Positions 43,101 to 64,000 of a stretch of 64,000 bases of DNA are shown here, in pieces. This stretch comes from Pyrocephalus nanus (taxonomy: Eukaryota; Chordata; Aves; Passeriformes; Tyrannidae). Position 1 is the stretch's first letter. Every line of letters starts with the position of its first letter. The notes beneath the pieces were generated by a model, which was not told where the DNA came from, did no database searches, and was given only the letters and a program-made list of their open reading frames with translations. Both the position numbers and the translations under genes were made by a program. The stretch lies in NCBI GenBank assembly GCA_038380795.1, contig CM076275.1, forward strand, positions 8,279,001 through 8,343,000, given 5' to 3'.

Positions 43101-43684
43101 ATCTGCACTGCCTGAAGAGGGGGCTCTGCTGAGCCTGGACGAGCTGCCTGAGCCCCCCGCCACCTTCTGCGACGTGGAGCAGGAGGATGAGGAAGAGCAT
43201 GAAGCAGCTGGCGAGGGGGACCCCCAGTCCCAGGATCTCGGCTGCCAACATGTGCCCCAGGAGGACAGTCCAGGCAGAGAGAGTCCCCCCATCACCAATG
43301 GGGAGATGGCCCCCAAGGATGGGACACCAGGTCGTGGGGAGCAGGTGAGCACCACCGGCGGGTGGGAGGTCAGGGTGTGGTGGGGTAGCCAGGGGGGTCC
43401 TGACCACCTACTCCCACCCCTCAGGCCAGCGAGGGCTATTTCAGCCAGTCCCAGGAGGAGGAGGTGCCCCCCCCCGAGGAGCTGTCGGCCAAAGCCCCCC
43501 AGCCCATCTTCTACAACAAGCCCCCAGGTGAGTGAGGACAGTGAGGAGTGAGGTCTGTCTGTCCCTCCATGGGGCACCCCAAGCCATCTTGACCCTCCCT
43601 CCCTGTCCTCCAGAGATCGACATCACATGCTGGGATGCAGACCCCCTGCCCGAGGAGGAGGAGAGCTTTGGGGGGGCCCTGTAA
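33403..43684 (+). CDS. DBN1: DBN1, drebrin (F-actin side-binding protein)
   Basis: Fifteen coding exons: 33403-33488, 37599-37654, 37755-37867, 38059-38133, 38210-38356, 38518-38595, 38683-38834, 38990-39053, 39165-39224, 39380-39494, 40636-40773, 41609-41740, 42779-43344, 43425-43527, 43614-43684. All included, this is 651 aa. The ADF-H domain covers about residues 1-135 ([49 protein letters not shown]). A charged single-helix/coiled-coil region follows ([20 protein letters not shown]). The tail has one Homer-type PPxxF motif (PPATF, 43153-43167); the human second one (PPPVF) reads PQPIF here. The C-terminus is [20 protein letters not shown]. Family knowledge: drebrin binds actin filaments and shapes dendritic spines and growth cones. 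Intron 7 is GC-AG. Exons at 40636 and 41609 are optional cassettes. Confidence 0.97.
36305..36390. promoter_or_regulatory. Conserved-element-like patch in DBN1 intron 1
   Basis: Within the 4.1-kb GC-rich intron 1, this patch has balanced composition and a dense run of short motifs: CCGATTAGCG, GGATTAAAGTCAATC, GTTGGTGCAATTATC. GATTA is a bicoid/OTX-type core and CAATTA a homeodomain core. It reads like a conserved neural enhancer, but conservation cannot be checked here. Confidence 0.35.
36834..36871. promoter_or_regulatory. Paired RFX X-box motifs in DBN1 intron 1
   Basis: GTTGCCATGGTGAC (36834-36847) and GTTGCCTAGCGAC (36859-36871) both fit the X-box pattern RYYNYY-N(1-3)-RRNRAC. They lie in the same orientation, 25 bp apart start to start. 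RFX factors commonly bind such sites in neural and ciliary genes. Confidence 0.45.
40120..40340 (+). repeat. Imperfect GCTGTGCCATGGG-type repeats in a DBN1 intron
   Basis: A run of loosely repeated GGGCTGTGCCATGGGGCTGTG modules upstream of the drebrin A exon. Period varies between about 10 and 20 bp. It generates spurious long open frames on both strands. Confidence 0.7.
40636..40773 (+). other. DBN1: Drebrin A-specific cassette exon (46 aa)
   Basis: 138 nt, phase 1 at both ends, encoding [16 protein letters not shown], a serine run and [20 protein letters not shown]. It matches the mammalian adult-neuron drebrin A insert in length and sequence. Spliced to 41609 it gives FFP-C-SQSD; skipped, exon 10 joins 41609 as TG-SQSD (drebrin E type). 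The acceptor has a strong pyrimidine tract; donor is CAT before GTAGGT. Confidence 0.92.
41609..41740 (+). other. DBN1: DBN1 second cassette exon (44 codons)
   Basis: 132 nt, also phase 1 at both ends, encoding [20 protein letters not shown] and ADETPATPK. Skipping it joins exon 10 to 42779 in frame. This fits what is known of chicken drebrin, where one insert distinguishes E1 from E2 and a second makes A. The correspondence of this exon with that first insert is my inference. Confidence 0.75.
41824..42103 (+). repeat. 140-bp direct duplication in a DBN1 intron
   Basis: Positions 41824-41963 and 41964-42103 align throughout (both start with CAGCCCCCCTGGCTCTGCTG-like sequence and contain CAGTGCATCTGTGCTGTCCC), with scattered substitutions. 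Shorter CTGCATCCC repeats continue to about 42400. Confidence 0.8.
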
Positions 43685-44060
43685 GCCCAGGCCCCGCTGC
43701 CGGCGCAGGCAGCCTGCCCCGGCCGGCGCGGGGCACGAGGGGGCTGCAGCCAGGGGCCGGGCCCCCCCCTCACCCCACTGGGGCCCCGCAGGATGAGGCC
43801 TCCAGGTGGGGGCCGCCCCGCTGCAACCCCGCCCCGGGGCACCTTTTACAGCCCCCCCTTCTCCTCTCTTTTTTAAGTTGTCGGTAGGAGCCGTGTCAGC
43901 CCCCCAGCCCCCCCTTAGCAGCCCCCCCGATATTCCAGTGCCCCTTTGGGGGGGACGACACACACGCTCGCATCCCCTGCCTGGCTGTGGGACAGGGTCC
44001 TCGTTCTCTTCGTGCCCCCCCAGGAGTCCCCCAGTACTTTGCACGAGTTCAAAGAAAAGA

Positions 44061-44083
44061 AATAATAATAATAATAATAATAA
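44061..44083 (+). repeat. (AAT)n microsatellite in the DBN1 3' UTR
   Basis: Seven AAT triplets ending in AATAAAAG. It creates an AATAAA at 44079-44084 and is followed by another at 44095-44100. Variable length here could alter poly(A)-site choice. Confidence 0.85.
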
Positions 44084-44094
44084 AAGAATATGGC

Positions 44095-44100
44095 AATAAA
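44095..44100 (+). terminator. DBN1: DBN1 proximal poly(A) signal
   Basis: AATAAA 411 nt after the DBN1 stop, next to the (AAT)n run. It may serve as a proximal alternative to the site at 44314. Confidence 0.55.
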
Positions 44101-44313
44101 GTGACCCACCCGAGGCGAGGCTGCAGCCAGCGGCGTCCCCCCCCAAATCCCAGCAGGGAGCTGGTGTGGGGGCTTTTACCCCTTCCCGACTCCCTCCTTG
44201 CTGGGAGCCCCGTCCCCCCCTGCTTGGCCCCTGCTTGGCCCCTCTCCCTTTGTTCCCCTTGGAAACTTTTTGGAAAGCACAAGTTCTGTACCGGCAGTGT
44301 GCTCATGTCTGTT

Positions 44314-44323
44314 AATAAATAAA
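44314..44323 (+). terminator. DBN1: DBN1 distal poly(A) signal (overlapping AATAAATAAA)
   Basis: Two overlapping AATAAA hexamers, preceded by GTACCGGCAGTGTGCTCATG, a stretch I recognise from the end of mammalian DBN1 mRNAs. This is therefore the likely main 3' end, near 44345. Confidence 0.9.
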
Positions 44324-44430
44324 GCGTCTCCCATGGGGGCTGCAGCCTGCTGGGGGGGCAGGGAGGGCTGGGAGAGGTGTGGGGATCCCATGATGCCAGC
44401 CTGCGGGGAGGCAATCCCGAGCCACAAACT

Positions 44431-44436
44431 TTTATT
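44431..44436 (-). terminator. PRR7: PRR7 poly(A) signal
   Basis: TTTATT on the + strand is AATAAA on the - strand, 223 nt after the PRR7 stop. Cleavage near 44415 would leave about 70 bp between PRR7 and DBN1 3' ends, which converge. Confidence 0.85.
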
Positions 44437-44658
44437 CTCAAACTGTAACAAACAAAAAGTTTAAGAAACAGAGCAGAGTCCGGGTCCCCAGCGACCCCGG
44501 CCATGGGGGGGCTGGCGGGGGCCAGACGGGGAACCAGCCCCTTCCGCGCCGGCGGCGATGGCCCGCGCCGGGGCGGGTGTCCCCGAGGTGACACGGGCAA
44601 TCAAAACCACCCACCCCCCAGGTGCATGGCAAGGTCTGGGGGTCCCCCGCGGCCGCCG

Positions 44659-45477
44659 TTACACGGCGGTAGTCCTGCCGAAGAGGGGCATGGAGACCGG
44701 GAGGTGCCAGGGTCCCGGCTCGTAGGTGTCCCTGCTGCTGAGCTCCGAGTCCGTCCAGCTGGGAAACATGCGTGGGGAGCACTCCTGCTGCAGATAGAGG
44801 TCCGGGCAGGCAGGGCCAGGGCTGGCTGAGCGGGGCAGGTGCAGTGCCGAACCATAGCCGGCATCGAGGAAAAGCGGTTTATAGCTGGGGGGCTGCTCCT
44901 GCTTCTCCAGCCGCTCGTGGCTCAGGAAAGGGGCGTTGATTTTGCGGTAGAGCCCCCGAGTGTCCATCAACACCTCGCTGTATGGTGGGGGGGGCTCTGC
45001 CATCAACAGAGCTTCCTCATAGCACGGCGGCTTTGACAGGTCCGACTCTGCAAGGCAAAGCCCCCCCCGGACCCCTGCTGCCGTCAGTGCTGCGCTCCGG
45101 CTCTCACGTCGTATCCCCCCCAAAACAGGGGGAGGAACGTGCTCCGGGGATGCGAGAGCCCCTCCCTGCTCCTTACCGTGCCGGCAGCTCCAGGGCCGGG
45201 GGGGTGGGATGTGGTGGGGGTGATGATGATGGTGGGGGTCGAGGCGGAGGCGGTGGGGAATGGCGATGCCGGGGGGGCTGCCCCTGTAACCCTCATAGTG
45301 CAGTGGCTCCATCTCCAGCGCGCGCAGGCTCTGCTCCCGCAGCCGCTCCTCCTGCTGCCGCTTCACCCGCCGCCGCAGGTAGCTGCAGAAGCAGCACAGC
45401 AGCACGATGAGCCCCCAGATGAGCCAGAAGCCCGCGAAGCAGGTGAGGAAGGTGTAGGTGCCCTGGGACATCACCAT
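44659..45477 (-). CDS. PRR7: PRR7, transmembrane proline-rich synaptic protein
   Basis: Two coding exons, 45177-45477 and 44659-45047, joined across a 129-bp intron (donor CACG|GTAAGG, acceptor TTGCAG|AGTCGG). Spliced, 229 aa; reading through, 272 aa. The start [20 protein letters not shown] and the end [13 protein letters not shown] are nearly identical to human. There is a short N-terminal ectodomain, one membrane segment (about residues 9-31) with a juxtamembrane CC-x-C cluster suited to palmitoylation, then a basic stretch. The tail has a short histidine-rich segment, PPCY, PPPY and PPSY motifs, [11 protein letters not shown], and a C-terminal TTAV PDZ ligand. Family knowledge: PRR7 sits in the postsynaptic density, binds PSD-95 and can signal to the nucleus through Jun; it also occurs in T cells. 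The splice joins H-E-SDLSKPP as in human ...ESDMSKPP. The 5' UTR part of this exon begins at 45491, after CCCCCCAG. Confidence 0.95.
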   Translation of the reverse strand: MVMSQGTYTFLTCFAGFWLIWGLIVLLCCFCSYLRRRVKRQQEERLREQSLRALEMEPLHYEGYRGSPPGIAIPHRLRLDPHHHHHPHHIPPPRPWSCRHGKEQGGALASPEHVPPPVLGGIRRESRSAALTAAGVRGGLCLAESDLSKPPCYEEALLMAEPPPPYSEVLMDTRGLYRKINAPFLSHERLEKQEQPPSYKPLFLDAGYGSALHLPRSASPGPACPDLYLQQECSPRMFPSWTDSELSSRDTYEPGPWHLPVSMPLFGRTTAV

Positions 45478-46756
45478 CTTGGCTGCCGGACCTGGGGGGA
45501 GGCCCCCGCCTTTCCCTGCCCTCGGGGTGGGGGACGGGATGCTCAGGGCGGCGGCAGGGTCAGGGAGGACCCGATGCTGTCAGGGCCGCCGAGGGCATCT
45601 CCCCGGGCCGTGCCCGGCGCCGACTCCTCTGGCCCGCGGGCGCCTGCCGTCAGGGGTCCATCCTCGCCATGGAGCTGGGGGGGGCTGGAGCGGGTGGGTC
45701 AGGCCTGGGTGCGCTGGGCGGGCGGCGGGGCAGGGGGCCGGCGGGGCGGGCGGCGGGGGGATGGGGCTGGCGGGGTCCCGCTGCCCATCGCTGGGGGGGG
45801 ACCGCCGGGGTGGGGGCCCTGCAACGAGACAGACGCGAGCGTGAGCGACACGGAAACGTGGACGCCCTGTTCCCATGGTGACTCGCTCCACATGCGCCGC
45901 AGTGCCCGCAGCCGGGGGGGGGACCGTGCCTGGCCCCCCTCATGCACCCCATCATTGCCTCCATGGCTGCAAACCTGCACACCCCATCCAGAACCTCCCT
46001 ACAGTGCTGCTGGGCACTCTGGGGCAGCAGATGGATGTTGTGGTCCTGACCTTTCAGATCATGGGGTGCCCACTGGGATCCCCTTCTCCTGCTCACCCAG
46101 CACACCCCAAATTGGATGCTGAGCCCAGGCTGCTCATTCACTCCTGTGCTGCCACACAGCAGGGTGCCCTGGGGTGCCTCGGGGAGAATGAGGGATGTGC
46201 AGAGCTGCCAGTTGCCGGTGGCACGTGGCGCTTGCAAGAGCACGTGCACTGTGGCCATCGCTGGCCTCGCAGCCAGCCAAGGAGGCTCAGGGGATGGTGG
46301 CACCTCGACACAGCAATGCAGGACCAAGGGGTGGTGAGGATGGGAACCATCACCTCCAGGTCCCAGCCCTCAAGCAGGGTGATGGCTCAGTCACGTCCAG
46401 CCCAGCACCGAGTGACAACGGTGTGTGCCTGGGGCAGGTGTGCCCCGCAGTGGGCAGGGAGCAGCACCCATGGGTGCTCACAGGCAGGCACGTAAGCACC
46501 CATCAGGATTCTCATTGTGGTGGTGTGGGTGAAAACGGGCTCGGCAGCAGGGAGGAGGATGAGCCTGGAGCGGCGGCAGCCGAGGGCTGGGCAACCACGG
46601 AGGCACCATTGCTCTCATGTGGCTCCGCTCAGACACGGGTGAAGGGGTGCGGGGTGCTCGACCACCCCTCGGACCAGGGCCACGCTGCTGGCAAGGGGCC
46701 ACGGCAGTGCCACCAGGTGCTGAGGGTGCTGGCAGGGCCGGAGGGCCGAGCCCGGC

Positions 46757-46820
46757 GGAAGGAAGGAGCAATGGGGAAGGAAGGAGCAATGGGGAAGGAA
46801 GGAGCAATGGGGAAGGAAGG
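46757..46820. repeat. 18-bp minisatellite, 3.5 copies
   Basis: Three exact copies of GGAAGGAAGGAGCAATGG at 46757-46810 plus a partial fourth, in the PRR7 5' intron. Confidence 0.95.
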
Positions 46821-47149
46821 GGTCAGGGGCCCTGGCCACTGGCAGGCAGTGGGGGCTCCTCCATCACGCAGACAAACGCGTGGGCAGAGTCAGTGCTGCG
46901 ATGTGGGTGTCTGGGGAGGGGGTCCCCGCTGCCCGTCTGAGGCCACTGGGTGCGGGCAGAGCTCGCCGGCCGCGGCTGCAACAGGCTCCGCGCCGGCAGC
47001 CTGGGCATCCCCGAGGAGGGGGGCACCGTGCGGGAAGGGCCGTGGGTCGAGCCCCGGGATGACGGCAAGGGGGACACCGGCAAGCGGTGCAGGATGGCTG
47101 GCGGCGCCGCGGACCGGGGGCGTTCGCAGCTGGGGCGTGCGGGGGGAGC

Positions 47150-47960
47150 GGGGCTGCCGGGGACGTGCGGGCTGGGGGAGGAGCGGGGCCGGGCTGGAGA
47201 CACTCATACCGGGCGGGGAGCGGAGCGGCCGCCGAGCCGGGCCTCGCCGGTACCCTCGGGCCGCTCCGCTGCCTCCGGCCGCGGCCTGGGCCCCGCTACC
47301 CGCGTCGCATCCCTGCCCGGTGCCTCCGGCGGAGGGTGACACCCCGGCGGGGAACCTCCCCGCTCCCAGTGCCGGGCGCGGCACCCCTTCCTCATCACCA
47401 TCCTCCTCCTCCTCCCCGGGGGCGCGCGCCCGCCGGGGCCGGACGGGAGATTCGCGCCCCGGTCCGCGCCGCGCGCCCCCGCCCCGGCCCCGCTGCCCCC
47501 GCACCGCGCAACAGGCGGAGGCGCCGCGCCCGCTCCCTCCGCGGCTCCCGTTACCGGCGGCGGCGGCGCACGTGGCTCAGGCGGCGGGCGGCGGCTCCAT
47601 AGGGCGGCGGGGGAGGGGGCCCGGTGCGCGCCCGGTGCGCGGCACCGCCGCCGCCTCCCGGCGCTGCCTTTGTCTCCGGTGAGCGCTCCCGCGCCGCCGC
47701 CGCGCGCCGCCCCGCCCGTCCGGGCTCCCGCCCCGCCGCTCCGCCCCGCCCTCGGCTCGGGGAGGGACCCGCGGGCCCCCCGCGCTCCCCGCCCCAGGAC
47801 CCGCCGCCACCCGGGGGCTACCGGCGGGGAGACCGGCATTGACACGGGATTCCCCCTCCCCGCCCCCACGGAACGGCGGTGGGATGCCGGTGGCGAGAGG
47901 GCTGGGGTATCCCCCGGCGGTGGCCGCGGGAGCCCCACGGGATGGGGGACGGGGATCTCC
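47150..47960 (-). promoter_or_regulatory. PRR7: PRR7 CpG-island promoter and candidate non-coding exon 1
   Basis: A CpG island upstream of PRR7 on the - strand. A likely untranslated first exon ends at 47555, with GCCGCCG before donor GTAACG on the - strand, and would splice to the acceptor at 45492-45494, an intron of about 2.06 kb. No TATA box. The transcription start was not located; about 47600-47700 is plausible. Confidence 0.5.
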
Positions 47961-50585
47961 GGGTGGCGGCTCCCAGTCCGGAGAGATGATGGCCCCGCGA
48001 TGCCTCGTGGGGTGGTGCCACGGGCTCCCACTGTCGGTGGCCTCGCACTCGCCCGGGGGTGCTCAGGGTTGCAACCACCCGCTCCCCCAGGGCCATCCAG
48101 ACCCTCCTCAGGGGGTGACAACCAAGTGCTCCCGGGGGGATGGCCATGCCAGTGCAGGGACACCAGCAGGGAGGGCAGCCCAGCCGCTGGCAAGGCCTTA
48201 ACGGGCACTGCTACAGCCCCTCCCAGGCACTGCAGTGGGATGAGTGGCTCTGTGGGACAGTGGTGCCAGCCTGGCCCACAGGACAGTGAGGGACAGAAGT
48301 GGCACTGGGTGACATGGCAGTCTGTCCTGGGGTCACCCTGCTCCCTTGGGGCTGCCGTACCCCAAAGCAGAACCCTTGTCAGCCTGGCCTGAGCAACTGT
48401 CCCCTGTGCTGGGGCTCTCCCAGCCATTTGCTATCGGTGGAGGGGGGGAATTGTCACCAGCTCTTCTCTGCTGTGACTGAGGCCAGTAGTCGTGGCATTC
48501 CTGGGAGACCGCTCTGGTTCCTTGGGACTGCACCAAGCTTGGGGGCAAAAGTCCCTGCTGTCCCTTCGCTGCACCCTGGAGCTGTGGCAGGAGCAGGGCA
48601 GCATGGTTACGGGACAGAGCTGAGCTGGATGCTGGGTGGGTGATAGGGTGTGGGTGCCCCACGCAGGCCATGACCCCGCCGCTGCTTCCTCCCCGTGGGC
48701 AGGGTGGTGGGTGCCCGCTGCGGCTGCACACACGGCGCATTGTTCTGCCAGGGCCTGGCCGGAAGGACTTCCTCCATCCCAGCCAGGGAATGACCCGGGG
48801 AATCCACTGGCAATCTGCTCCCGCCACAGCCAGGCATTAGCAGCTCTGGCAGCTGGCCAAGCCCCACCACCTCACTAGCAGCAGGGCCACAGTGGCCATG
48901 TGTCCCCCCGGCCCCCTTGGCTCTGGCCCAGACTCACCTTGCTGGAACTCGCCTCCTGCGATCCAACCTCACAGTGCGGCCGTGGCAGCCGGGCAGCGCC
49001 GGCTCGATGGTTGTGGGGGTGCCCCAGCAGCACCCAGGGCGGGCAGGGAGCTGCGGCCATGCGGGGGGGATGGGGTGCTCCCTTGAGGCATGGGCACCAC
49101 GGAGGTGGAGGGCACGGCGGGGTCTGCGGGCATTGTCAGGCCAGGCCAAGGGTGGGTGAAGGGAGCCAGGCCTCCGGCCCCACCAGCACCGGGGGCCGGG
49201 AGCTGCCTTCCCCTTCCCGTCCCCTTCCCCAAGGCAGCGGGGGGAGGCAGGCGGGGGAGCGCTCCCCGAACCACATGGTGGGCTGGAGGAGGAGCTGTTG
49301 CCCAGGCAACAGCTGAGAGCATCCTTCACCCCTGAAAATGGTGTGTGGAGCTGCTGCCACAGCCCTACAGTGTGGGGCACTGCCTGGGGCCCCCAGGACC
49401 CACCCAGAGCTCACCTGTGTACGTGGGGTCCAGATCAACCCGCTACAGCTGTGGCCATACACCAGCATCCCCATACCTGCATGCTGCTAGCCCTCAGCAA
49501 GGACAGGGATGGGGACGAAACATACCCTAAATGTTGAGGCACTATGGGGCAGGGGGAGCTTGGGACAGGCAGAGCCCATTCCCTGCCCTGCTCAGGGCTG
49601 GCCATGGCTCTTCTCACACCCCGGCCCTGCCCCAGAACCACCCTGACTTGTGACAGGTACACGAACATGCTGATGACCCTGGGACCTTGGTGCCAGGGTG
49701 TCATGGCCCAGGCAGTGCCAGGAGGGCGGCACAAGTATCCCAACCAATGCAGTGGGAATAGCAATCTCCAGGCACTCCCCATCCCCCCGCCTGCTTTCCT
49801 TCCTTCCACGGCTGCAGAAAATTCCTGGATTTTACCCCAAGATGCCCCCTCTGAGTGAGAACTCCTCCTCGGCCCGCTCCCATAGCAACTGTTCCCTAGC
49901 TACCGGCCGCACTTGCTATTCTCATCCCAGTGCAGCTGCGTGTGGCCCCCCCGCGCTGCGCACAGGAGCTGTCGCTGCTGCTGCCAGCCCTGAACCCCAA
50001 AACCACCCTGCATCCCCTGTCCAGGCTGCCCCCTTCTCCTGCTCCCCCCTGGTGATAGTCACGGCCTTCACCCCACATCACCCTGCAGTGTTCCCCCTTC
50101 GAGGGGCTGTTCCTTGTGCTAAATTAACTCTATCCCAGAGAAAACCAGGACAAGCATTGTGTGCTGGCATGAGGTCACCATTCATGGTGGCCCCCCGAAG
50201 TAGCGATGCACAGTGACCAGAGGGCAGCAGGACTCTGTCCCAGCCCCACAGCACACCTGTGACAGCCCAGGAGGGGCTGTGCTGAGCGCCCCAGAGGGGA
50301 CTACACCAGACATGAGCATCCCAACAGTACAAGGCCTTGTACCTGTAATGCCCCCACACTGACCCAAACCATGCAGCAGAAGCCACTGAGGGCCATCTGT
50401 GGCACCCAGAGCTCAGCCAGCATCAGGCCTTGCCCTGGAGGGCAACCCCTGCTTCCCTGCAGAGCATGAGCTCAAGCAGGGTCCATGGCAGTTCAGAAAC
50501 TGGGATCTCTGCTCCCCTCCTTACAACCACCAATCCCATATGGCCCAGAGTAGGCCCCCCTGTGACATGAGAGCAACACCAGGCA
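47961..50585. other. PRR7-GRK6 intergenic region
   Basis: 2.6 kb without a gene I can support. Open frames are GC-driven and show no protein family. Features seen are the palindromic X-box at 49297 and several G-rich tracts. Confidence 0.55.
49297..49310. promoter_or_regulatory. Palindromic RFX X-box between PRR7 and GRK6
   Basis: GTTGCCCAGGCAAC is a textbook X-box and the core of a 22-bp near-perfect inverted repeat (AGCT on each side). An E-box CAGCTG overlaps its right edge. It lies about 1.6 kb upstream of the candidate PRR7 first exon. Confidence 0.5.
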
Positions 50586-50589
50586 CGGC

Positions 50590-51996
50590 GAATCTTTACA
50601 CTTAACAAAAGGTTAAAAATTTAAATACTCTCCAACTTTAGTGCAAGGCAAGCAAATGATACCACAGGTCCAAGTAGGTGCTCAGCCCCCCTGGGGGGCC
50701 TGGCTCAGAAAGAGCAGAGGCAGCAGCACACGCACACACACGTGTGTGCACACATACAGAGAAGGGATGAGTTATTGCTCAGGACACGGCTAGGACAGGT
50801 GTGTACAAGAGGGGACAGGACAAAAAAGAGAAGAGGTGGGCTGAGCCCTGTGCTGTTCCTCAGGGAGGGCTCCAGCCCCTCCACTCTACCCTGCCCATGG
50901 GCACAGGAGCTGTGCTGGCTCTCCAGGACCCCTAGGGACACACACTAAGGTGGTCCCAGCCCACTTACTCTTGGGTCACAGCTCCATGTGAACCAAGGAA
51001 GGGACATTCCCTTTACCACAGCTTTGTTCCCCAAGAGCAGGGTCCCTTATGTGTCTGTTCCTCCGACACCGAGCAGGGCCTCGAGACGGCAGCACCCCTG
51101 GCACGCACAGGTCCAGAGCTGGTGGAACCATGCTGGGACCATCCTGCAGCATGCCAGGGATCAGACCAACCCTGTGGACCCAGCAAGAGCAGGTACCGCA
51201 GGAGTGGCTGTGTCCTGCTGTGCCAGGGGTCTGGAGAGGGGCTTGGGATCAGCTTGCCGGTAGCATGTGTGAGATGAGGCAGGAGGCAGCAGGATCCAGC
51301 AAGACAGGGAAGCGAGGACGAGGCAGTGACGCTCTGCTGCCAGGACGTAATTGAGATGCTTTGGCACAGTGCTTTCCTGTGCCTTGGGGCTGAGCAACGG
51401 ACTCCGCTGGAGCCAGGGATACCTCAGCACGGCCAGAAAGGTCCAGGAAAGATGCTTTAGACACCTCAAGGCACAGAAGGCCTCTGCCCAGGACTCCCTG
51501 GAACAACGCTGGGACTGTCACTCCCCCCATAGGAGGACATTTGTGCCTGTGACAGGGTGGGGGCAGTGCAAGCCCCCACCTATAGATTAAAAACTGACAT
51601 GTGATATGTACAGACTGACATATATAAATATACATCAAACTTGCAGTGCCACTTTGGCACCATGGAATGTGTCAGCAGAGCTGCTCCAGCCTGGCCTTGG
51701 CCCACGCTGGCATGATCCCTCCCTCCCACCCTGGGCCCAGGAGGAGAGAGGCAGCAGCACCATCCCAAGTGGCACATTTGGAAGCGTCCGGGTTTGTCTC
51801 AGAGGTTGCCCATGGACAGAGGCATCTCAGCCTGAGCCATGTGCTGCTGCCAGCCTTGGAGTCATCCTCACAGTCTTCAAATACAGATGTGTAAAGCTGT
51901 AAACAAATCCACCTTGTAGGGCTACTGCAATCATGTCCTTCAGGCTGGGCACTCGGAGAGGCAAGGGAGTCTCAGGGGTGGAGAAAAATCTGTGCT
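50590..51996 (-). other. GRK6: GRK6 3' UTR (extent uncertain)
   Basis: Non-coding sequence after the GRK6 stop. No AATAAA or ATTAAA appears on the - strand. The only 3'-end-like patch is AT-rich at about 50590-50642, where the variant ACTAAA (50637-50642) is followed by TTTAAATTTTTAACC and TTTTGTTAAGTG. I propose, weakly, that transcripts end there. Confidence 0.4.
50727..50755. repeat. Alternating CA/TG dinucleotide tract
   Basis: CACACGCACACACACGTGTG followed by TGCACACAT: strictly alternating purine-pyrimidine with an internal inverted repeat, a Z-DNA-prone type of sequence, at the probable end of GRK6. Confidence 0.8.

Positions 51997-64000
<12,004 letters not shown>

Noticed and set aside
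46195..48427. Long open frames on both strands (495 aa on +, 407 aa on -) near the PRR7 CpG island.
   Set aside because: Low-complexity Arg/Pro/Gly translations without homology, overlapping a minisatellite and a promoter island.

Overview
This window is nuclear DNA from a vertebrate, almost certainly a bird. It is GC-rich and compact: introns are mostly 80-400 bp, neighbouring genes lie close together, and there are CpG islands. The only interspersed repeats I recognise are a CR1-like LINE tail and an ancient MIR-like SINE. The six genes are in the order known from human 5q35, read in mirror image: FAM193B, DDX41, DOK3, PDLIM7 and DBN1 on the + strand, then PRR7 and GRK6 on the - strand. I recognised the genes from conserved protein sequence and set exon edges from GT/AG signals plus reading phase. 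No transcript data were available.

Layout. 238-4400: the 3' part of FAM193B. 4871-9820: DDX41, complete, 17 exons, behind an RFX/CRE/ETS promoter. 10523-13500: DOK3, complete, 5 coding exons. 13.6-30.6 kb: PDLIM7 (Enigma), with a main promoter, a candidate second TATA promoter, PDZ exons, an expanded middle and three LIM domains. 33.0-44.3 kb: DBN1 (drebrin), including the drebrin A cassette. 44.4-47.6 kb: PRR7 on the - strand, tail to tail with DBN1. 50.6-64 kb: GRK6 on the - strand; its first coding exon lies beyond the window.

The most striking feature is inside PDLIM7. Between the PDZ/ZM exons and the LIM exons, the exon pair that is single in human (155 nt and 37 nt, carrying the SRSFR...LTGTE motif) occurs five times in tandem at 21.08-27.03 kb, in two alternating sequence classes. 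A 39-nt element with splice sites and an open in-phase frame lies in each of the four inter-unit introns; I propose it as an undescribed cassette exon. All phases match, so any ordered set of units keeps the frame. By my count the predicted protein runs from 419 aa (no unit) to 791 aa (all five units plus four 39-nt exons).

Other points of interest: a textbook poly(A) site inside DOK3 intron 1 that may end DDX41 transcripts; a 129-bp in-frame, stop-free intron in PRR7; a GC-AG intron in DBN1; and RFX X-box motifs in three regulatory regions. Several genes have cytoskeletal or signalling roles (Enigma, drebrin, a synaptic PRR7, a receptor kinase and a Dok adaptor), but the cluster is a conserved neighbourhood, not an operon.
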